From NCBI RefSeq assembly GCF_002754375.1, contig NZ_PEFF01000001.1:2294001-2358000 (forward strand): a stretch of DNA of 64,000 bases. The letters run 5' to 3'. This DNA is from Variovorax sp. 54 (GTDB lineage Bacteria > Pseudomonadota > Gammaproteobacteria > Burkholderiales > Burkholderiaceae_C). Of this stretch, positions 26,673 through 37,106 are shown in pieces. Position numbers and translations under genes: made by a program. The notes beneath the pieces are model-generated. The model was given only the letters and a program-made list of their open reading frames with translations, searched no databases and was not told the DNA's origin. The first letter of the stretch is position 1; every line of letters begins with the position of its first letter.

Positions 26673-26755
26673 TGCAATCGCTCCTGCTCATCAGAGACTT
26701 GGATGCCCGCCGCGCCGAACATCGACGCAGATCGCGTAGCCCTATGCCATGCTTG

Positions 26756-26926
26756 TCAGATCTCAACCATTTCGAAGTCTTCCTTGCGCGCACCGCACTC
26801 AGGACAGGTCCAGTTCATCGGCACCTCGGCCCAGGCCGTGCCTGCCGCGATGCCGTCTTCCGGTACACCAACCGCTTCGTCATAGATCCACCCACAAATC
26901 AGGCACATCCAAGTTTTCGTGTTCAT
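26756..26926 (-). CDS. rubA: Rubredoxin
   Basis: A 56-residue iron-sulfur electron carrier. Four iron-ligand cysteines sit in two CxxCG motifs: Cys8/Cys11 (CLICG) and Cys41/Cys44 (CPECG). YDEAVGVPEDGI and the C-terminal KEDFEMVE are typical. Rubredoxins carry single electrons to alkane hydroxylases, reductases or oxidative-stress enzymes. The partner here is unknown. It stands alone between pilG and the divergent thiD-like gene, a common arrangement in Burkholderiales. Confidence 0.94.
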   Translation of the reverse strand: MNTKTWMCLICGWIYDEAVGVPEDGIAAGTAWAEVPMNWTCPECGARKEDFEMVEI

Positions 26927-27037
26927 CGGAGCTTAAAGTCCTTGTTCATTAAATGCAACGAGTGTATCTATGCGTATCTCACTGGCAGACGGTAAACGTC
27001 GCGCCTATGCCACCATCCAGGGGATTTCGCCAGGCGT

Positions 27038-28003
27038 ATGACCATCTACTTACATCCAGACGAGAACGCCCGTAACCCGGGCGATCTTAACGACCCCCCG
27101 CAGGACGACGAGGCGCTGAGCGAACGCGACCTGAATCCCCCTTGCGTGCTGGTGTTCAACGCCAGCGACCCCAGCGGCGCGGGTGGCCTGGGCGCCGACG
27201 CACTGGCCATGGGATCGGTGGGCGCTCACATCCTGCCGGTGGTGACGGGCGCCTACGCCCGCGACACGGCCGAAATTTTCGACCACTTCGCCTTCGAGGA
27301 AGAGGCCGTGGCCGAGCAGGCGCGCGCCATCCTGGAAGACGTCGAGGTCCAGCTGATCAAGGTCGGCTTTGCCGGCACGCCCGAGGCGCTGAGCACCATC
27401 GCCGAAACGGCCGCCGACTATCCCGACGTGCCCGTGGTGGCCTACATGCCCAACCTGTCGTGGTGGGACGAGAACCTGATCGAGGCCTATCACGACGCTT
27501 TTCGCGACCTCGTGCTGCCCCAGACCACGGTGTTGGTTGGAAACCACAGCACCCTGTGGCGCTGGCTGCTGCCCGACTGGAGCGGCGAGCGCCCGCCCAG
27601 CGCGCGCGACATCGCCAAGGCCGCCGGCGAGTTCGGCGTGCCCTACACCCTGGTCACCGGCATGGTGCTGCCCGACCAGTTCATCGACAACGTGCTGGCC
27701 TCGCCGCAGTCGGTGCTGGTCAGCGAGAAGTACGAACGGCTCGAAGCCGTCTTTGCCGGCGCTGGCGACACGCTCTCGGCCGCGCTCGCGGCCCTGCTGG
27801 CCAGCGGCACCGACCTCGTCGCCGCCACGAGCGAAGCGCTCGCTTACATGGACCGCTGCCTCGACGCGGGCTTTCGCCCCGGCATGGGCCACGTGCTGCC
27901 CGACCGCCTGTTCTGGGCCGAACCCGAGGACGACGAAGACGATGACGACGAACCCGATGCCCCTCCCGATTTCGCTTTACCCCCGCACGACACGCGACAC
28001 TGA
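27038..28003 (+). CDS. thiD: Hydroxymethylpyrimidine/phosphomethylpyrimidine kinase-like protein
   Basis: A 321-residue ribokinase-fold kinase. The substrate loop reads FNASDPSGAGGLGADALAM (standard ThiD: IAGSDPSGGAGIQAD), and the catalytic anion-hole motif FAGAGDTLSAALAALL is near residues 246-260. ThiD phosphorylates HMP and HMP-P for thiamine synthesis. The first 35 residues and the very acidic C-terminal tail (EPEDDEDDDDEPD) are additions to the core. No other thiamine gene is nearby. The substitutions in the substrate loop leave the exact substrate somewhat open. It is followed directly by hemL. Confidence 0.85.
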   Translation: MTIYLHPDENARNPGDLNDPPQDDEALSERDLNPPCVLVFNASDPSGAGGLGADALAMGSVGAHILPVVTGAYARDTAEIFDHFAFEEEAVAEQARAILEDVEVQLIKVGFAGTPEALSTIAETAADYPDVPVVAYMPNLSWWDENLIEAYHDAFRDLVLPQTTVLVGNHSTLWRWLLPDWSGERPPSARDIAKAAGEFGVPYTLVTGMVLPDQFIDNVLASPQSVLVSEKYERLEAVFAGAGDTLSAALAALLASGTDLVAATSEALAYMDRCLDAGFRPGMGHVLPDRLFWAEPEDDEDDDDEPDAPPDFALPPHDTRH

Positions 28004-28006
28004 TTG

Positions 28007-29287
<1,281 letters not shown>

Positions 29288-29303
29288 GGCGCGCCCTCCC
29301 CGC

Positions 29304-30701
29304 TCAGGCGGGGTCGACCACGGCCACCGGCCCGGCCTCGGCTTCGAGCACTTCGGCCGCGGCCAGGCACAGGTCTTCGCGAAAACGGTCGCTCACGAGG
29401 TGCACGCCCGTGGGCAGACCGTGGCGCAAGCCCATGGGCACCGACAGTCCCGGCAAGCCCAGGATCGCGGTGGCCAGCAGCGGGCTTTGCGCATCCAGGA
29501 TCTCCCGCATCGCGGCGCTGCCGCGCTGGTCGGCGTCGACCGGGAACGGATGGCGCCACGACACCGGCATCAGCAGCAGCGGATGGCGCTGCAGGAACAG
29601 CGCCCATTCACGCATCAGGCCCGTGCGCGCAGCCAGGGCGCGCATATAGCTTGTGGTGTCGAACTGCGGCGCGTGCGCGTCCATGGCGCGGTAGGCCTGG
29701 CGGATGGTGTCGTCGCCGTCGCGCATCAGCGCCTCTTCCACCAGCAGCCGGCTGTCGGCCATCGTCAATGACAACCAGAGGTCGGCCGCCTCGCGCAGGC
29801 GCGGCGGCTGCGCAGACTCGACGCGGTAGCCGGCGCTCTCCAGGCGACGCGCGGCGCGCTGCAACGCATCGGCCACCTCGGGATCGCAGGCGTAGCCGGG
29901 CAGCTCGGTGCACAGCGCCACGCTGACTGGCTCGGTCGACGCAGCCTCCAGCGGCGCGGGCGCCCACCACGGGTCGCGCACATCGCGCTGCGCCATCGCG
30001 GCGAAGGCCAGCCGCAGGTCGCGCACGCTGCGCGCCAGCGGCCCTTGCACGGATGTGAGCTGGACCACCATCGGCCGCTCGCTCCCGCCCGAAGGATTGA
30101 AGGCCGGCACGCGTCCGAAGCTCGGGCGCAGGCCATACACGCCGCAGGCGTAGGCCGGGTAGCGGATCGATCCGCCCTGGTCGTTGCCGTGCGCGATGGC
30201 GCCGATGCCGACCGCCACCGCAGCCGCCGCGCCGCCGCTGGAACCGCCCGGCGTGACGTCGGCGTTGTGCGGGTTCAGCGTGCGGCCGTGGGCCGCGTTG
30301 TCGGTGAACCAGCGCATCGAGAACGCGGGCGTGTTGGTGCGGCCGACCACGATCGCGCCGGCGCGCTGCAGGTTTGCCACCACCGGACTGTCTTGCGTGG
30401 CCACGACGCTGCGGTAGGCCTCTACGCCGTTGGTGGTGGCGTGGCCGCGCTGGTCGACGTTGACCTTGATGGTGACCGGCACGCCGTGCAGCGGCCCGGT
30501 CGCTTCACCGCTCGCCAGCGCCGCGTCGGCCTGCGCTGCCGCGCCCAGCGCTTCGTCGGCGCAGCGGTCGACCACGGCGTTCAGCTGCGGGTTCACCGCG
30601 TCGAGCCGCGCCAGGCTGCTGCGCACCGCGTCGACGCACGAGACCTCGCGTGCCTTGATGCGCTGCGCCAGGTCGGCGGCTTCCAGTTGCCAGAGTTGCA
30701 T
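29304..30701 (-). CDS. Amidase signature family hydrolase
   Basis: A 465-residue amidase with the Ser-cisSer-Lys triad: Lys79 (TIKVNVD), Ser155 (PGGSSGGAAAAVA) and Ser178 (GGSIRYPA). The family hydrolyses amide bonds of diverse small substrates; nothing here fixes the substrate. A gatA role is unlikely, because gatC and gatB are absent and the neighbours are a Bug-type binding protein and a LysR regulator. It lies 45 bases after the binding-protein gene, so uptake and hydrolysis of an amide are probably linked. Confidence 0.88.
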   Translation of the reverse strand: MQLWQLEAADLAQRIKAREVSCVDAVRSSLARLDAVNPQLNAVVDRCADEALGAAAQADAALASGEATGPLHGVPVTIKVNVDQRGHATTNGVEAYRSVVATQDSPVVANLQRAGAIVVGRTNTPAFSMRWFTDNAAHGRTLNPHNADVTPGGSSGGAAAAVAVGIGAIAHGNDQGGSIRYPAYACGVYGLRPSFGRVPAFNPSGGSERPMVVQLTSVQGPLARSVRDLRLAFAAMAQRDVRDPWWAPAPLEAASTEPVSVALCTELPGYACDPEVADALQRAARRLESAGYRVESAQPPRLREAADLWLSLTMADSRLLVEEALMRDGDDTIRQAYRAMDAHAPQFDTTSYMRALAARTGLMREWALFLQRHPLLLMPVSWRHPFPVDADQRGSAAMREILDAQSPLLATAILGLPGLSVPMGLRHGLPTGVHLVSDRFREDLCLAAAEVLEAEAGPVAVVDPA

Positions 30702-30746
30702 GCGTTGTCTCCTTGAGAAAAATGAAATCGGTGGCGGGGCTGCGCC

Positions 30747-31727
30747 TCAGTCGCCCTTGACGCCCGCGCGCCGCACGGCGTCGGCCCAGCGCGGCTTCTC
30801 GCGCTTCATCAGCGCACTGAGTTCCTCGGGGCTCGAAGGCAGCGCCTCGATCGACAGCGCGGCGTTGGCCCGGACCACGGCCGGGTCGGCCAGCGCGGCG
30901 CGCAGCGCGGTGTTGAGCCGGTCGACCGTCTTGCGCGGCGTGCCGGCCGGCGCCATGAGCGCGCCCCAGGCCACCACGTCGAAACCGGGCACGCCGCTTT
31001 CGGCCACCGTCGCCACCTCGGGCAGCACGCCGGCGCGCTTGGCGCTCGTCACGGCAATCGCCTTGACCCGGCCCTGCTGGATGAACGGCAGCACCGCCGA
31101 GATGTTCTCGATGGTCACGTCGAGCTGGCCGTTGACCATGTCGCCGACCGCCTGCGTGCCGGTCTTGTAGGGCACCTGCACCATCGTCAGCCCGGTCTCG
31201 GCCTTCAGCAGCTCACCGGTCAGGTGGCCCGCGCTGCCGATGCCGGGCGAGCCGACCGACAGCTTGCCGGGGTGCTCGCGGCCATAGGCGACCAGCTCCT
31301 GCAGATTGCGCACCGGCAGGTCCTTGCGCACGATCAGCACGTAGGCATTGCTCGAGATCAGGCCAACCGGCACCAGGTCTTTCTCGGGCGCGTACGGCAG
31401 CTTCGAGAAGAAGGCCGGGTTGATGCTCAGCGTGACGAGGTTGCCGTAGCCGACCGTGTAGCCGTCGGGTACGGAGGTCGCCAGCGCCTGCGTGCCGACG
31501 ATGCCGCCGGCGCTGGGGCGGTTGTCCACCGCCAGGGCCTGGCCCAGCTCGCGGCCCATCGCGTCGGCCACGGGCCGCACCGCCACGTCCACACCCGAGC
31601 CGGCGGCGTACGGCACGATGAACTTCAGCGGGCGCTCGGGGTACTGGGCCGAGGCGCCGAGGGCGACGGCGGCAAGCGCGGCCAGGATGGTGCGGCGGGT
31701 CCACGCGAATGACAGCAGTGCAGGCAC
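30747..31727 (-). CDS. Bug/TctC-family periplasmic solute-binding protein
   Basis: A 326-residue tripartite tricarboxylate receptor (Bug) protein. A twin-arginine-like N-terminus (WTRRTILAALAAVALGASA) acts as the signal peptide. The mature part has YPERPLKFIVPYAAGSGVDV and the family motif DNRPSAGGIVGTQAL. The start is placed at the GTG at 31727, which has an AGGAG site 8 bases upstream; an upstream ATG at 31781 has no such site. Many Bug proteins are orphan, without membrane partners nearby, and that is the case here. It is divergent from a LysR regulator and upstream of the amidase gene. Confidence 0.9.
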   Translation of the reverse strand: MPALLSFAWTRRTILAALAAVALGASAQYPERPLKFIVPYAAGSGVDVAVRPVADAMGRELGQALAVDNRPSAGGIVGTQALATSVPDGYTVGYGNLVTLSINPAFFSKLPYAPEKDLVPVGLISSNAYVLIVRKDLPVRNLQELVAYGREHPGKLSVGSPGIGSAGHLTGELLKAETGLTMVQVPYKTGTQAVGDMVNGQLDVTIENISAVLPFIQQGRVKAIAVTSAKRAGVLPEVATVAESGVPGFDVVAWGALMAPAGTPRKTVDRLNTALRAALADPAVVRANAALSIEALPSSPEELSALMKREKPRWADAVRRAGVKGD

Positions 31728-31886
31728 GAAGGTATCTCCTGTGAAAAGCCCGCCGCTCACGATGAGACGACCGGTGCGCAAAGTCTAGGAATCGGCCGCG
31801 CGCCGGAAAAGACAATCGCTTGTCGCGATGACAACCTGTGTTTGTCTGGGGATCACCCGGTGGCGCCGACCGGCAGAATGCCCCGC

Positions 31887-32783
31887 ATGAAGGACCACCA
31901 GCTCAAGGCTTGGCTGCGGCTGGCCGACACCGGCAGCATCCGCGCCGCCGCGCGCAGCCTGCACCTGAGCCAGGCGGCCGTGACCAAGGCGATCCGCGAG
32001 CTCGAAGCCGAGGTCGACGCGCAGCTGGTGCTGCGCAGTTCGCGCGGCATCGAGTTCACCGAGTGCGGCCGCCAGCTCACCGTGCGCGCACGGCTGGCGC
32101 ACCAGCAGCTCGAACTCGCGCGCCAGGACATCCGCATCCTGCAAGGCAGCCAGCACGGGCGCGTGGCCATCGCGGTGACGCCGATGGTGTTCCTGGGCGT
32201 GCTGCCCGAGGTCGTGCGCGCCTTTCGCAAGGCGATGCCGCATGCGCAGCTCAAGCTCTTCGACGGCCTGATTCCCCAGGTGCTGCCGCTGCTGCGCGAG
32301 GGCATGATCGATTTCGCGGTGGCCGGCCCGGTGGCCGCGGCGCTCGATGCCGACTTCGCGTTCGAGCGGCTCGACATGATCGAGATGGCGGTGCTCTGCC
32401 GCCGCGGCCATCCGCTGAACCGCGCCACCCGCTGGGAAGAGGTGGCGGGCGCCGAATGGCTGATGCACCTGGCGCCGGGCAGCCAGCACACCTTCCTGCT
32501 CGAGCAGTACGCCGAACAGGGCCTGCCGCTGCCGGAGCACCGCATCGAGGTGGCGTCGTTCGGTGTGAGCTGGGGCCTGCTGACCCGCAGCGACGCGCTG
32601 ATGGTCGGGCCGGCCGGCATGCTCACGATGCCGCCCTACGCCGACATGGTGGAGCGCGTGCCGCTCGCGATGCCGGTGCCGCCGCTGGAGCTGGGCATCG
32701 TCTCGCCGCGCGGCAAGCCGCTGTCGCTGGCGGCGCTGCGGCTGGCCGAGCTGTTTCGCAAGTACCTGGCGCGGCCCGCCTGA
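31887..32783 (+). CDS. LysR-family transcriptional regulator
   Basis: A 298-residue LysR protein. Residues 1-60 form the DNA-binding helix-turn-helix (IRAAARSLHLSQAAVTKAIRELE), with the characteristic SQAAVTKAI recognition helix. The C-terminal two thirds are a periplasmic-binding-like effector domain. It is transcribed away from the Bug-protein and amidase genes and is their likely activator, sensing the imported substrate or its product. An ATG at 31878 is a possible alternative start. Confidence 0.9.
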   Translation: MKDHQLKAWLRLADTGSIRAAARSLHLSQAAVTKAIRELEAEVDAQLVLRSSRGIEFTECGRQLTVRARLAHQQLELARQDIRILQGSQHGRVAIAVTPMVFLGVLPEVVRAFRKAMPHAQLKLFDGLIPQVLPLLREGMIDFAVAGPVAAALDADFAFERLDMIEMAVLCRRGHPLNRATRWEEVAGAEWLMHLAPGSQHTFLLEQYAEQGLPLPEHRIEVASFGVSWGLLTRSDALMVGPAGMLTMPPYADMVERVPLAMPVPPLELGIVSPRGKPLSLAALRLAELFRKYLARPA

Positions 32784-32929
32784 GCGATGTCATCGTTTTC
32801 GTGATTGCCGCGTGTATATTGCGCCGGCGTTCGCGGGTCCCATCCCACGCGCACGCAGCCCCAAGGGAAGCCGTCATCGCGGCCACCATCGAAGCCGCGA
32901 GACAGACCCAATTTCAGGACGCCCCGCCC

Positions 32930-33406
32930 ATGACCCCCTTGCGCATGCTGCCGCTGCTGAGTGCCCTTCTTCTGCCGGGCCTCGCGCTGGCGCAGTCTTT
33001 CGAGCCGAAGAACATCTGGGTCAACCCCGGCTTCTACTCGGCCCACTTCGACAGCGGCAAGGGCCTGGAAAACGCCAACCCCGGCCTGGGCTTCGAGTAC
33101 CCGCTGAACGACACCTACCGCGTCACGGCCGGCACCTTCCACAACAGCAACCGCCGCCAGTCGCACTACGTCGGCGTGTACATCCTGCCCTTCGAGTTCT
33201 ACGGCGTGAAGTTCGGCGCGGTGGTGGGCGGCTTCGACGGCTACCCCGACTATCGCAACGGCAACTGGTTCCCCGCCATCATTCCGACCGCTGCCATCGA
33301 GGGCAAGAACTGGGGCCTGAACATCGCCTACGTGCCGACGGTCAGGAACCGGTTGTACGGCGCGATCAGCTTCCAGCTCAAGTACCGCTTCGGCACGCAC
33401 GAGTAA
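32930..33406 (+). CDS. Small secreted beta-rich protein of unknown function
   Basis: A 158-residue protein with a Sec signal peptide (RMLPLLSALLLPGLALAQ). The mature part alternates aromatic and polar residues (NPGFYSAHFDSG, LGFEYPLNDTYRVTAGTFHNS, FQLKYRFG), suggesting a small beta-barrel or beta-sandwich in the envelope. I do not recognise the family with certainty. It stands after the LysR gene in its own 146-base upstream gap and has no obvious partner. A terminator hairpin follows at 33420. Confidence 0.72.
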   Translation: MTPLRMLPLLSALLLPGLALAQSFEPKNIWVNPGFYSAHFDSGKGLENANPGLGFEYPLNDTYRVTAGTFHNSNRRQSHYVGVYILPFEFYGVKFGAVVGGFDGYPDYRNGNWFPAIIPTAAIEGKNWGLNIAYVPTVRNRLYGAISFQLKYRFGTHE

Positions 33407-33419
33407 CGACGACGGCAAC

Positions 33420-33455
33420 AAAAAAGGCCAAGGCCGCGTGAGCGACCTTGGCCTT
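33420..33455 (-). terminator. Rho-independent terminator of the purH transcript
   Basis: A perfect 10-bp stem (AAGGCCAAGG with CCTTGGCCTT) and a 12-base loop. Read on the minus strand it ends in a run of six T residues. It follows the purH stop by 29 bases. On the plus strand the T-tract is absent, so any effect on the convergent gene would be weaker. Confidence 0.8.
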
Positions 33456-33483
33456 GTGTGCGAAGCCCCGCGGGGCCGCAGGC

Positions 33484-35091
33484 TCAGTGCCGGAAGTGGC
33501 GCACGCCCGACAGCACCATCACCACGCCGCGCTCATCGGCAGCGTCGATCACTTCCTGGTCGCGCATCGAGCCGCCCGGCTGGATGACGCAGCCCGCGCC
33601 CGCATCCACCACCACGTCGAGGCCGTCGCGGAACGGGAAGAAGGCGTCGCTCGCCACCGCCGTGTCCTTCAGCGACAGGCCCGCGTGCTCGGCCTTGATG
33701 CTGGCGATGCGCGCGGAGTCGAGGCGGCTCATCTGGCCGGCGCCCACACCCATCGTCATGCCGTCGGCGCAGAACACGATCGCGTTGCTCTTGACGTACG
33801 TCGCGACCTTCCAGGCGAACAGCAGGTCTTGCAGCTGTTGCGGCGTCGGCTGCTTCTTGCTGACCACCTTGAGGTCGGCCAGTGCCAGCTCGTGGTTGTC
33901 GGCGGTCTGGATCAGCAGGCCCGAGCCGACGCGCTTGACGTCCATCGCGTTGCGGCCGTTGTCCCAGTCGGTGGTGCCGCCCTTGGGCAGTGCGATCTCG
34001 AGCACGCGCACGTTGAGCTTGGCCTTCGTGGCCTGGAACACTTCGAGCGCCTCGGGCGTGTAGCCCGGTGCCATCAGCACTTCGACGAACTGCTTGTTCA
34101 CGGCCTGCGCGGTGGCGAGGTCGACGGGGCGGTTGAAGGCGATGATGCCGCCGAAGGCCGAGGTCGGGTCGGTCTTGAAGGCCTTGGCGTAGGCCTCGAG
34201 CGCGTCGGTGCCCACGGCCACGCCGCAGGGGTTGGCGTGCTTCACGATCACGCAGGCCGGCTCGTCGAAGCTCTTCACGCATTCCCACGCCGCATCGGCG
34301 TCGGCAATGTTGTTGTAGCTGAGTTCCTTGCCCTGCAGCTGCCTGGCCGACACGAGCGAACCGGGCGCCGGGTACAGGTCGCGGTAGAACGCGGCCTGCT
34401 GGTGCGGGTTCTCGCCGTAGCGCAGGTCTTGCACCTTCACGAAGCGGCCGTTGCTCTGCGCCGGGAACAGCGAGCGCGTGGGCGCGGGCTGGCCGATGCT
34501 GGCGTCGAAGTCGATGGCCGAGAGGTAGTCGCTGATGGCGCCGTCGTAGTCGGCGATGCGGTTGAACGCGGCCACCGAGAACGCGAACTTGGTCTTGTCG
34601 CTGAGCTTGCCGTCGGCCTTGAGTTCGGCCAGCGCCACGGCGTACTGCGAAGCGTCAGTGAGCACGCCCACGTCCTTCCAGTTCTTGGCCGCGCTGCGCA
34701 CCATGGCCGGGCCGCCGATGTCGATGTTCTCGATCGCGTCTTCGAGCGTGCAGCCGGGCTTGGCCACGGTGGCTTCAAACGGGTACAGGTTGACCACCAG
34801 CAGGTCGATGGTGTCGATGCCGTGTTCCTTGATGGCGGCCACGTGCGCGGGCAGGTCGCGGCGCGCCAGCAGGCCGCCGTGGATCTTCGGGTGCAGCGTC
34901 TTCACGCGGCCGTCGAGCATTTCGGGAAAGCCGGTGTGGTCGGCGACCTCGGTCACCGGCAGGCCGGCATCGGCCAGCAGCTTGGCGGTGCCGCCGGTCG
35001 ACAGCAGCTTGACGCCCAAGCCATGCAGGGCTTGCGCGAATTCGAGGATGCCGGTCTTGTCGGAAACGGAAAGGAGTGCGGTCTGAGCCAT
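33484..35091 (-). CDS. purH: Bifunctional AICAR formyltransferase / IMP cyclohydrolase
   Basis: A 535-residue enzyme of the last two purine steps. The N-terminal IMP cyclohydrolase domain ([26 protein letters not shown]) spans about residues 1-195. The C-terminal AICAR formyltransferase domain contains the KHANPCG motif and ends in GVRHFRH. Length and domain order match the bacterial enzyme. It follows fis and dusB on the minus strand, only 15 bases after the fis stop, so the three genes may be co-transcribed. Confidence 0.97.
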   Translation of the reverse strand: MAQTALLSVSDKTGILEFAQALHGLGVKLLSTGGTAKLLADAGLPVTEVADHTGFPEMLDGRVKTLHPKIHGGLLARRDLPAHVAAIKEHGIDTIDLLVVNLYPFEATVAKPGCTLEDAIENIDIGGPAMVRSAAKNWKDVGVLTDASQYAVALAELKADGKLSDKTKFAFSVAAFNRIADYDGAISDYLSAIDFDASIGQPAPTRSLFPAQSNGRFVKVQDLRYGENPHQQAAFYRDLYPAPGSLVSARQLQGKELSYNNIADADAAWECVKSFDEPACVIVKHANPCGVAVGTDALEAYAKAFKTDPTSAFGGIIAFNRPVDLATAQAVNKQFVEVLMAPGYTPEALEVFQATKAKLNVRVLEIALPKGGTTDWDNGRNAMDVKRVGSGLLIQTADNHELALADLKVVSKKQPTPQQLQDLLFAWKVATYVKSNAIVFCADGMTMGVGAGQMSRLDSARIASIKAEHAGLSLKDTAVASDAFFPFRDGLDVVVDAGAGCVIQPGGSMRDQEVIDAADERGVVMVLSGVRHFRH

Positions 35092-35106
35092 GGATGTGCC
35101 GTCGGG

Positions 35107-35343
35107 TTATTTCAAAAGTTTGTGCTCGACCAATTTCTTGCGGAGCGTGTTGCGGTTCAGGCCCAGCCATTGGGCGGCCCGGGACTGGTTGCCTTCGGCG
35201 CGCGTCATGACGACGTCGAGCAGGGGTTTCTCGACCACGCGCACGAGCATCTCGTACATGCCGTCGGGTTCGGTGCCCCGCAGATCGCGAAAGTAGCTGT
35301 CCAGACTGCTGCGAACGCAGTCCTCGATGTGTTTCTTGCTCAT
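35107..35343 (-). CDS. fis: Fis-family nucleoid-associated DNA-binding protein
   Basis: A 78-residue Fis protein. The C-terminal helix-turn-helix (NQSRAAQWLGLNRNTLRKKL) is near-canonical. It bends DNA and regulates stable RNA synthesis and recombination in relatives. The ATG at 35343 gives the family length; the longer frame upstream is part of dusB in another frame. It lies 31 bases after dusB, the same order as in E. coli, where dusB-fis is an operon. Confidence 0.95.
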   Translation of the reverse strand: MSKKHIEDCVRSSLDSYFRDLRGTEPDGMYEMLVRVVEKPLLDVVMTRAEGNQSRAAQWLGLNRNTLRKKLVEHKLLK

Positions 35344-35374
35344 TGCTTGCTTCTTCTCTTTTTCTCTTCTTCTC

Positions 35375-36433
35375 TCAATCGACGGCGCAGGCCGTCTCCT
35401 CTTCCCCCGACGGCTCCTCGTCTGCCGTCGGAGCGGGCATGCGGTCCATGCGGTCCGCAAGCCCCTGGAAATAGTCGTCGACCGCGCGCAGCTGTCCGGC
35501 GCAGTCTTCGATGGCGTTCATCCGTGCGCGGAACGCCTCGCCGTCGGGCAGCGCACGCACATACCAGCCGATGTGCTTGCGCGCCGTGCGCACGCCGCTG
35601 AACTCGCCGTACAGCGCGTAGTGCTCCACCAGGTGGTCGAGCAGCAGCCGGCGCACCTCGGCCACCAGCGGCGGCGCAAGGTGCGTGCCGGTGTCCAGGA
35701 AATGCGTGATCTCGCGGAAGATCCACGGCCGGCCCTGCGCGGCGCGGCCGATCATCACGGCGTCGGCGCCCGTGGCCGCAAGCACGTCGCGTGCCTTCTC
35801 GGGCGAGCGGATGTCGCCGTTGGCCACCACCGGCACGCGCACCGCAGCCTTCACGGCGGCGATGGTGTCGTACTCGGCATGGCCCTTGTAGCCCTGCTCG
35901 CGCGTACGACCGTGCACGGTGAGCATCTGCACGCCGGCCGATTCGAAGTCGCGTGCGAGCTTCACCGCGTTGCGGTTGTCTTCGCTCCAGCCGGTGCGCA
36001 TCTTGAGCGTGACCGGCACGTTGAAGGGTTGCGCCGCATCGACCACGGCCTGCACGATTTCGAGGGCCAGCGGCTCGTCGCGCATCAGCGCCGAGCCGGC
36101 CCACTTGTTGCAGACCTTCTTGGCCGGGCAGCCCATGTTGATGTCGATGATCTGCGCGCCGCGCTCGATGTTGTAGACCGCGGCCTCGGCCATCATGGCC
36201 GCGTCGGTGCCGGCAATCTGCACCGCAATGGGGCCCGGCTCGCCGTCGTGGTTGGCGCGCCGCGAGGTCTTCAGCGTGTTCCAGAGTTCCTTGCGCGAGG
36301 TGACCATCTCGCTGACCGCATAGCCTGCGCCGAGTTCGCGGCACAGCATGCGGAAGGGCCGGTCCGTCACGCCGGCCATGGGCGCGACGAACAACCGGTT
36401 TTCCAGCGTGTGGGTGCCGATCTGCAGGGTCAT
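35375..36433 (-). CDS. dusB: tRNA-dihydrouridine synthase DusB
   Basis: A 352-residue FMN enzyme that reduces uridine in the tRNA D-loop. The TIM-barrel start VAPMAGVTDRPFR, the catalytic-Cys motif INMGCPAKKVC and the FMN/phosphate region VANGDIRSPEKA are present. A C-terminal tail of about 20 acidic residues is not conserved. The dusB-fis-purH order points to a shared promoter upstream of 36433. Confidence 0.95.
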   Translation of the reverse strand: MTLQIGTHTLENRLFVAPMAGVTDRPFRMLCRELGAGYAVSEMVTSRKELWNTLKTSRRANHDGEPGPIAVQIAGTDAAMMAEAAVYNIERGAQIIDINMGCPAKKVCNKWAGSALMRDEPLALEIVQAVVDAAQPFNVPVTLKMRTGWSEDNRNAVKLARDFESAGVQMLTVHGRTREQGYKGHAEYDTIAAVKAAVRVPVVANGDIRSPEKARDVLAATGADAVMIGRAAQGRPWIFREITHFLDTGTHLAPPLVAEVRRLLLDHLVEHYALYGEFSGVRTARKHIGWYVRALPDGEAFRARMNAIEDCAGQLRAVDDYFQGLADRMDRMPAPTADEEPSGEEETACAVD

Positions 36434-36616
36434 GGGAAGGGGTGCTGTGCGGGTCGGCTGCTGAAAAATGAGGCACGATTGTAGCCACGTGGCATTTCAG
36501 CGACTGAAACGATTGACGCCTTTTTGCGCCTGCGACACAGGCGTAAACACCAGTATTTCGCGGGGCCTTCTCCCACGCGCTCGCGACGTGAGCGCTGCCT
36601 ATACTTCGCCGACCTT

Positions 36617-37087
36617 ATGCAAGCCTGGCTCGACGCACTCCTGGCGCTCCTCGCGCTCCCCCAGTACGGACTTTCGACGCTGTTCATCGCAGCCTTCGTG
36701 TCCGCCACGCTGCTGCCAGTGGGCTCCGAACCGATTTTGTTCGGCCTGCTGAAGCTCAACCCCGAGATGTTCTGGCAGGCCATCGCCGTGGCCACCGTGG
36801 GCAACACGCTGGGTGGCGCGGTCGACTGGTGGATGGGCTACGGCGCGCACAAGGTGGCCGACAAATACTCGCACTCGAAACACCACCTGCGCGTGCTCGG
36901 CTGGCTCGAGCGGCTGGGCCCGAAGGCCTGCCTGCTGAGCTGGTTGCCGATCGTGGGCGACCCGCTGTGCGCGGTCGCCGGTTGGCTCAAGCTGCCGTTC
37001 TGGCCCTGCGTGGGCTACATGGCAATCGGCAAGTTCCTGCGTTACGTCACCATGACGTACGCGCTCCTATACGTCTTCCCGTCATGA
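36617..37087 (+). CDS. yqaA: DedA/YqaA-family inner-membrane protein
   Basis: A 156-residue membrane protein of the SNARE-associated/DedA group. About four hydrophobic segments are visible, together with the family signatures PVGSEPILFGLL, NTLGGAVDWWMG and SWLPIVGDPLCAVAGWL. DedA proteins are implicated in lipid flipping and membrane homeostasis; a specific role for YqaA is not established. The start at 36617 fits family length. It converges with the glutathione transferase gene, 19 bases apart. Confidence 0.88.
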   Translation: MQAWLDALLALLALPQYGLSTLFIAAFVSATLLPVGSEPILFGLLKLNPEMFWQAIAVATVGNTLGGAVDWWMGYGAHKVADKYSHSKHHLRVLGWLERLGPKACLLSWLPIVGDPLCAVAGWLKLPFWPCVGYMAIGKFLRYVTMTYALLYVFPS

Positions 37088-37106
37088 AGCACGCGTTCGA
37101 ACAAAC

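Noticed and set aside
36495..36509. TTTCAGCGACTGAAA inverted repeat upstream of yqaA and dusB
   Set aside because: Short 6-bp arms, no match to a known consensus such as LexA; not strong enough to list as a site.
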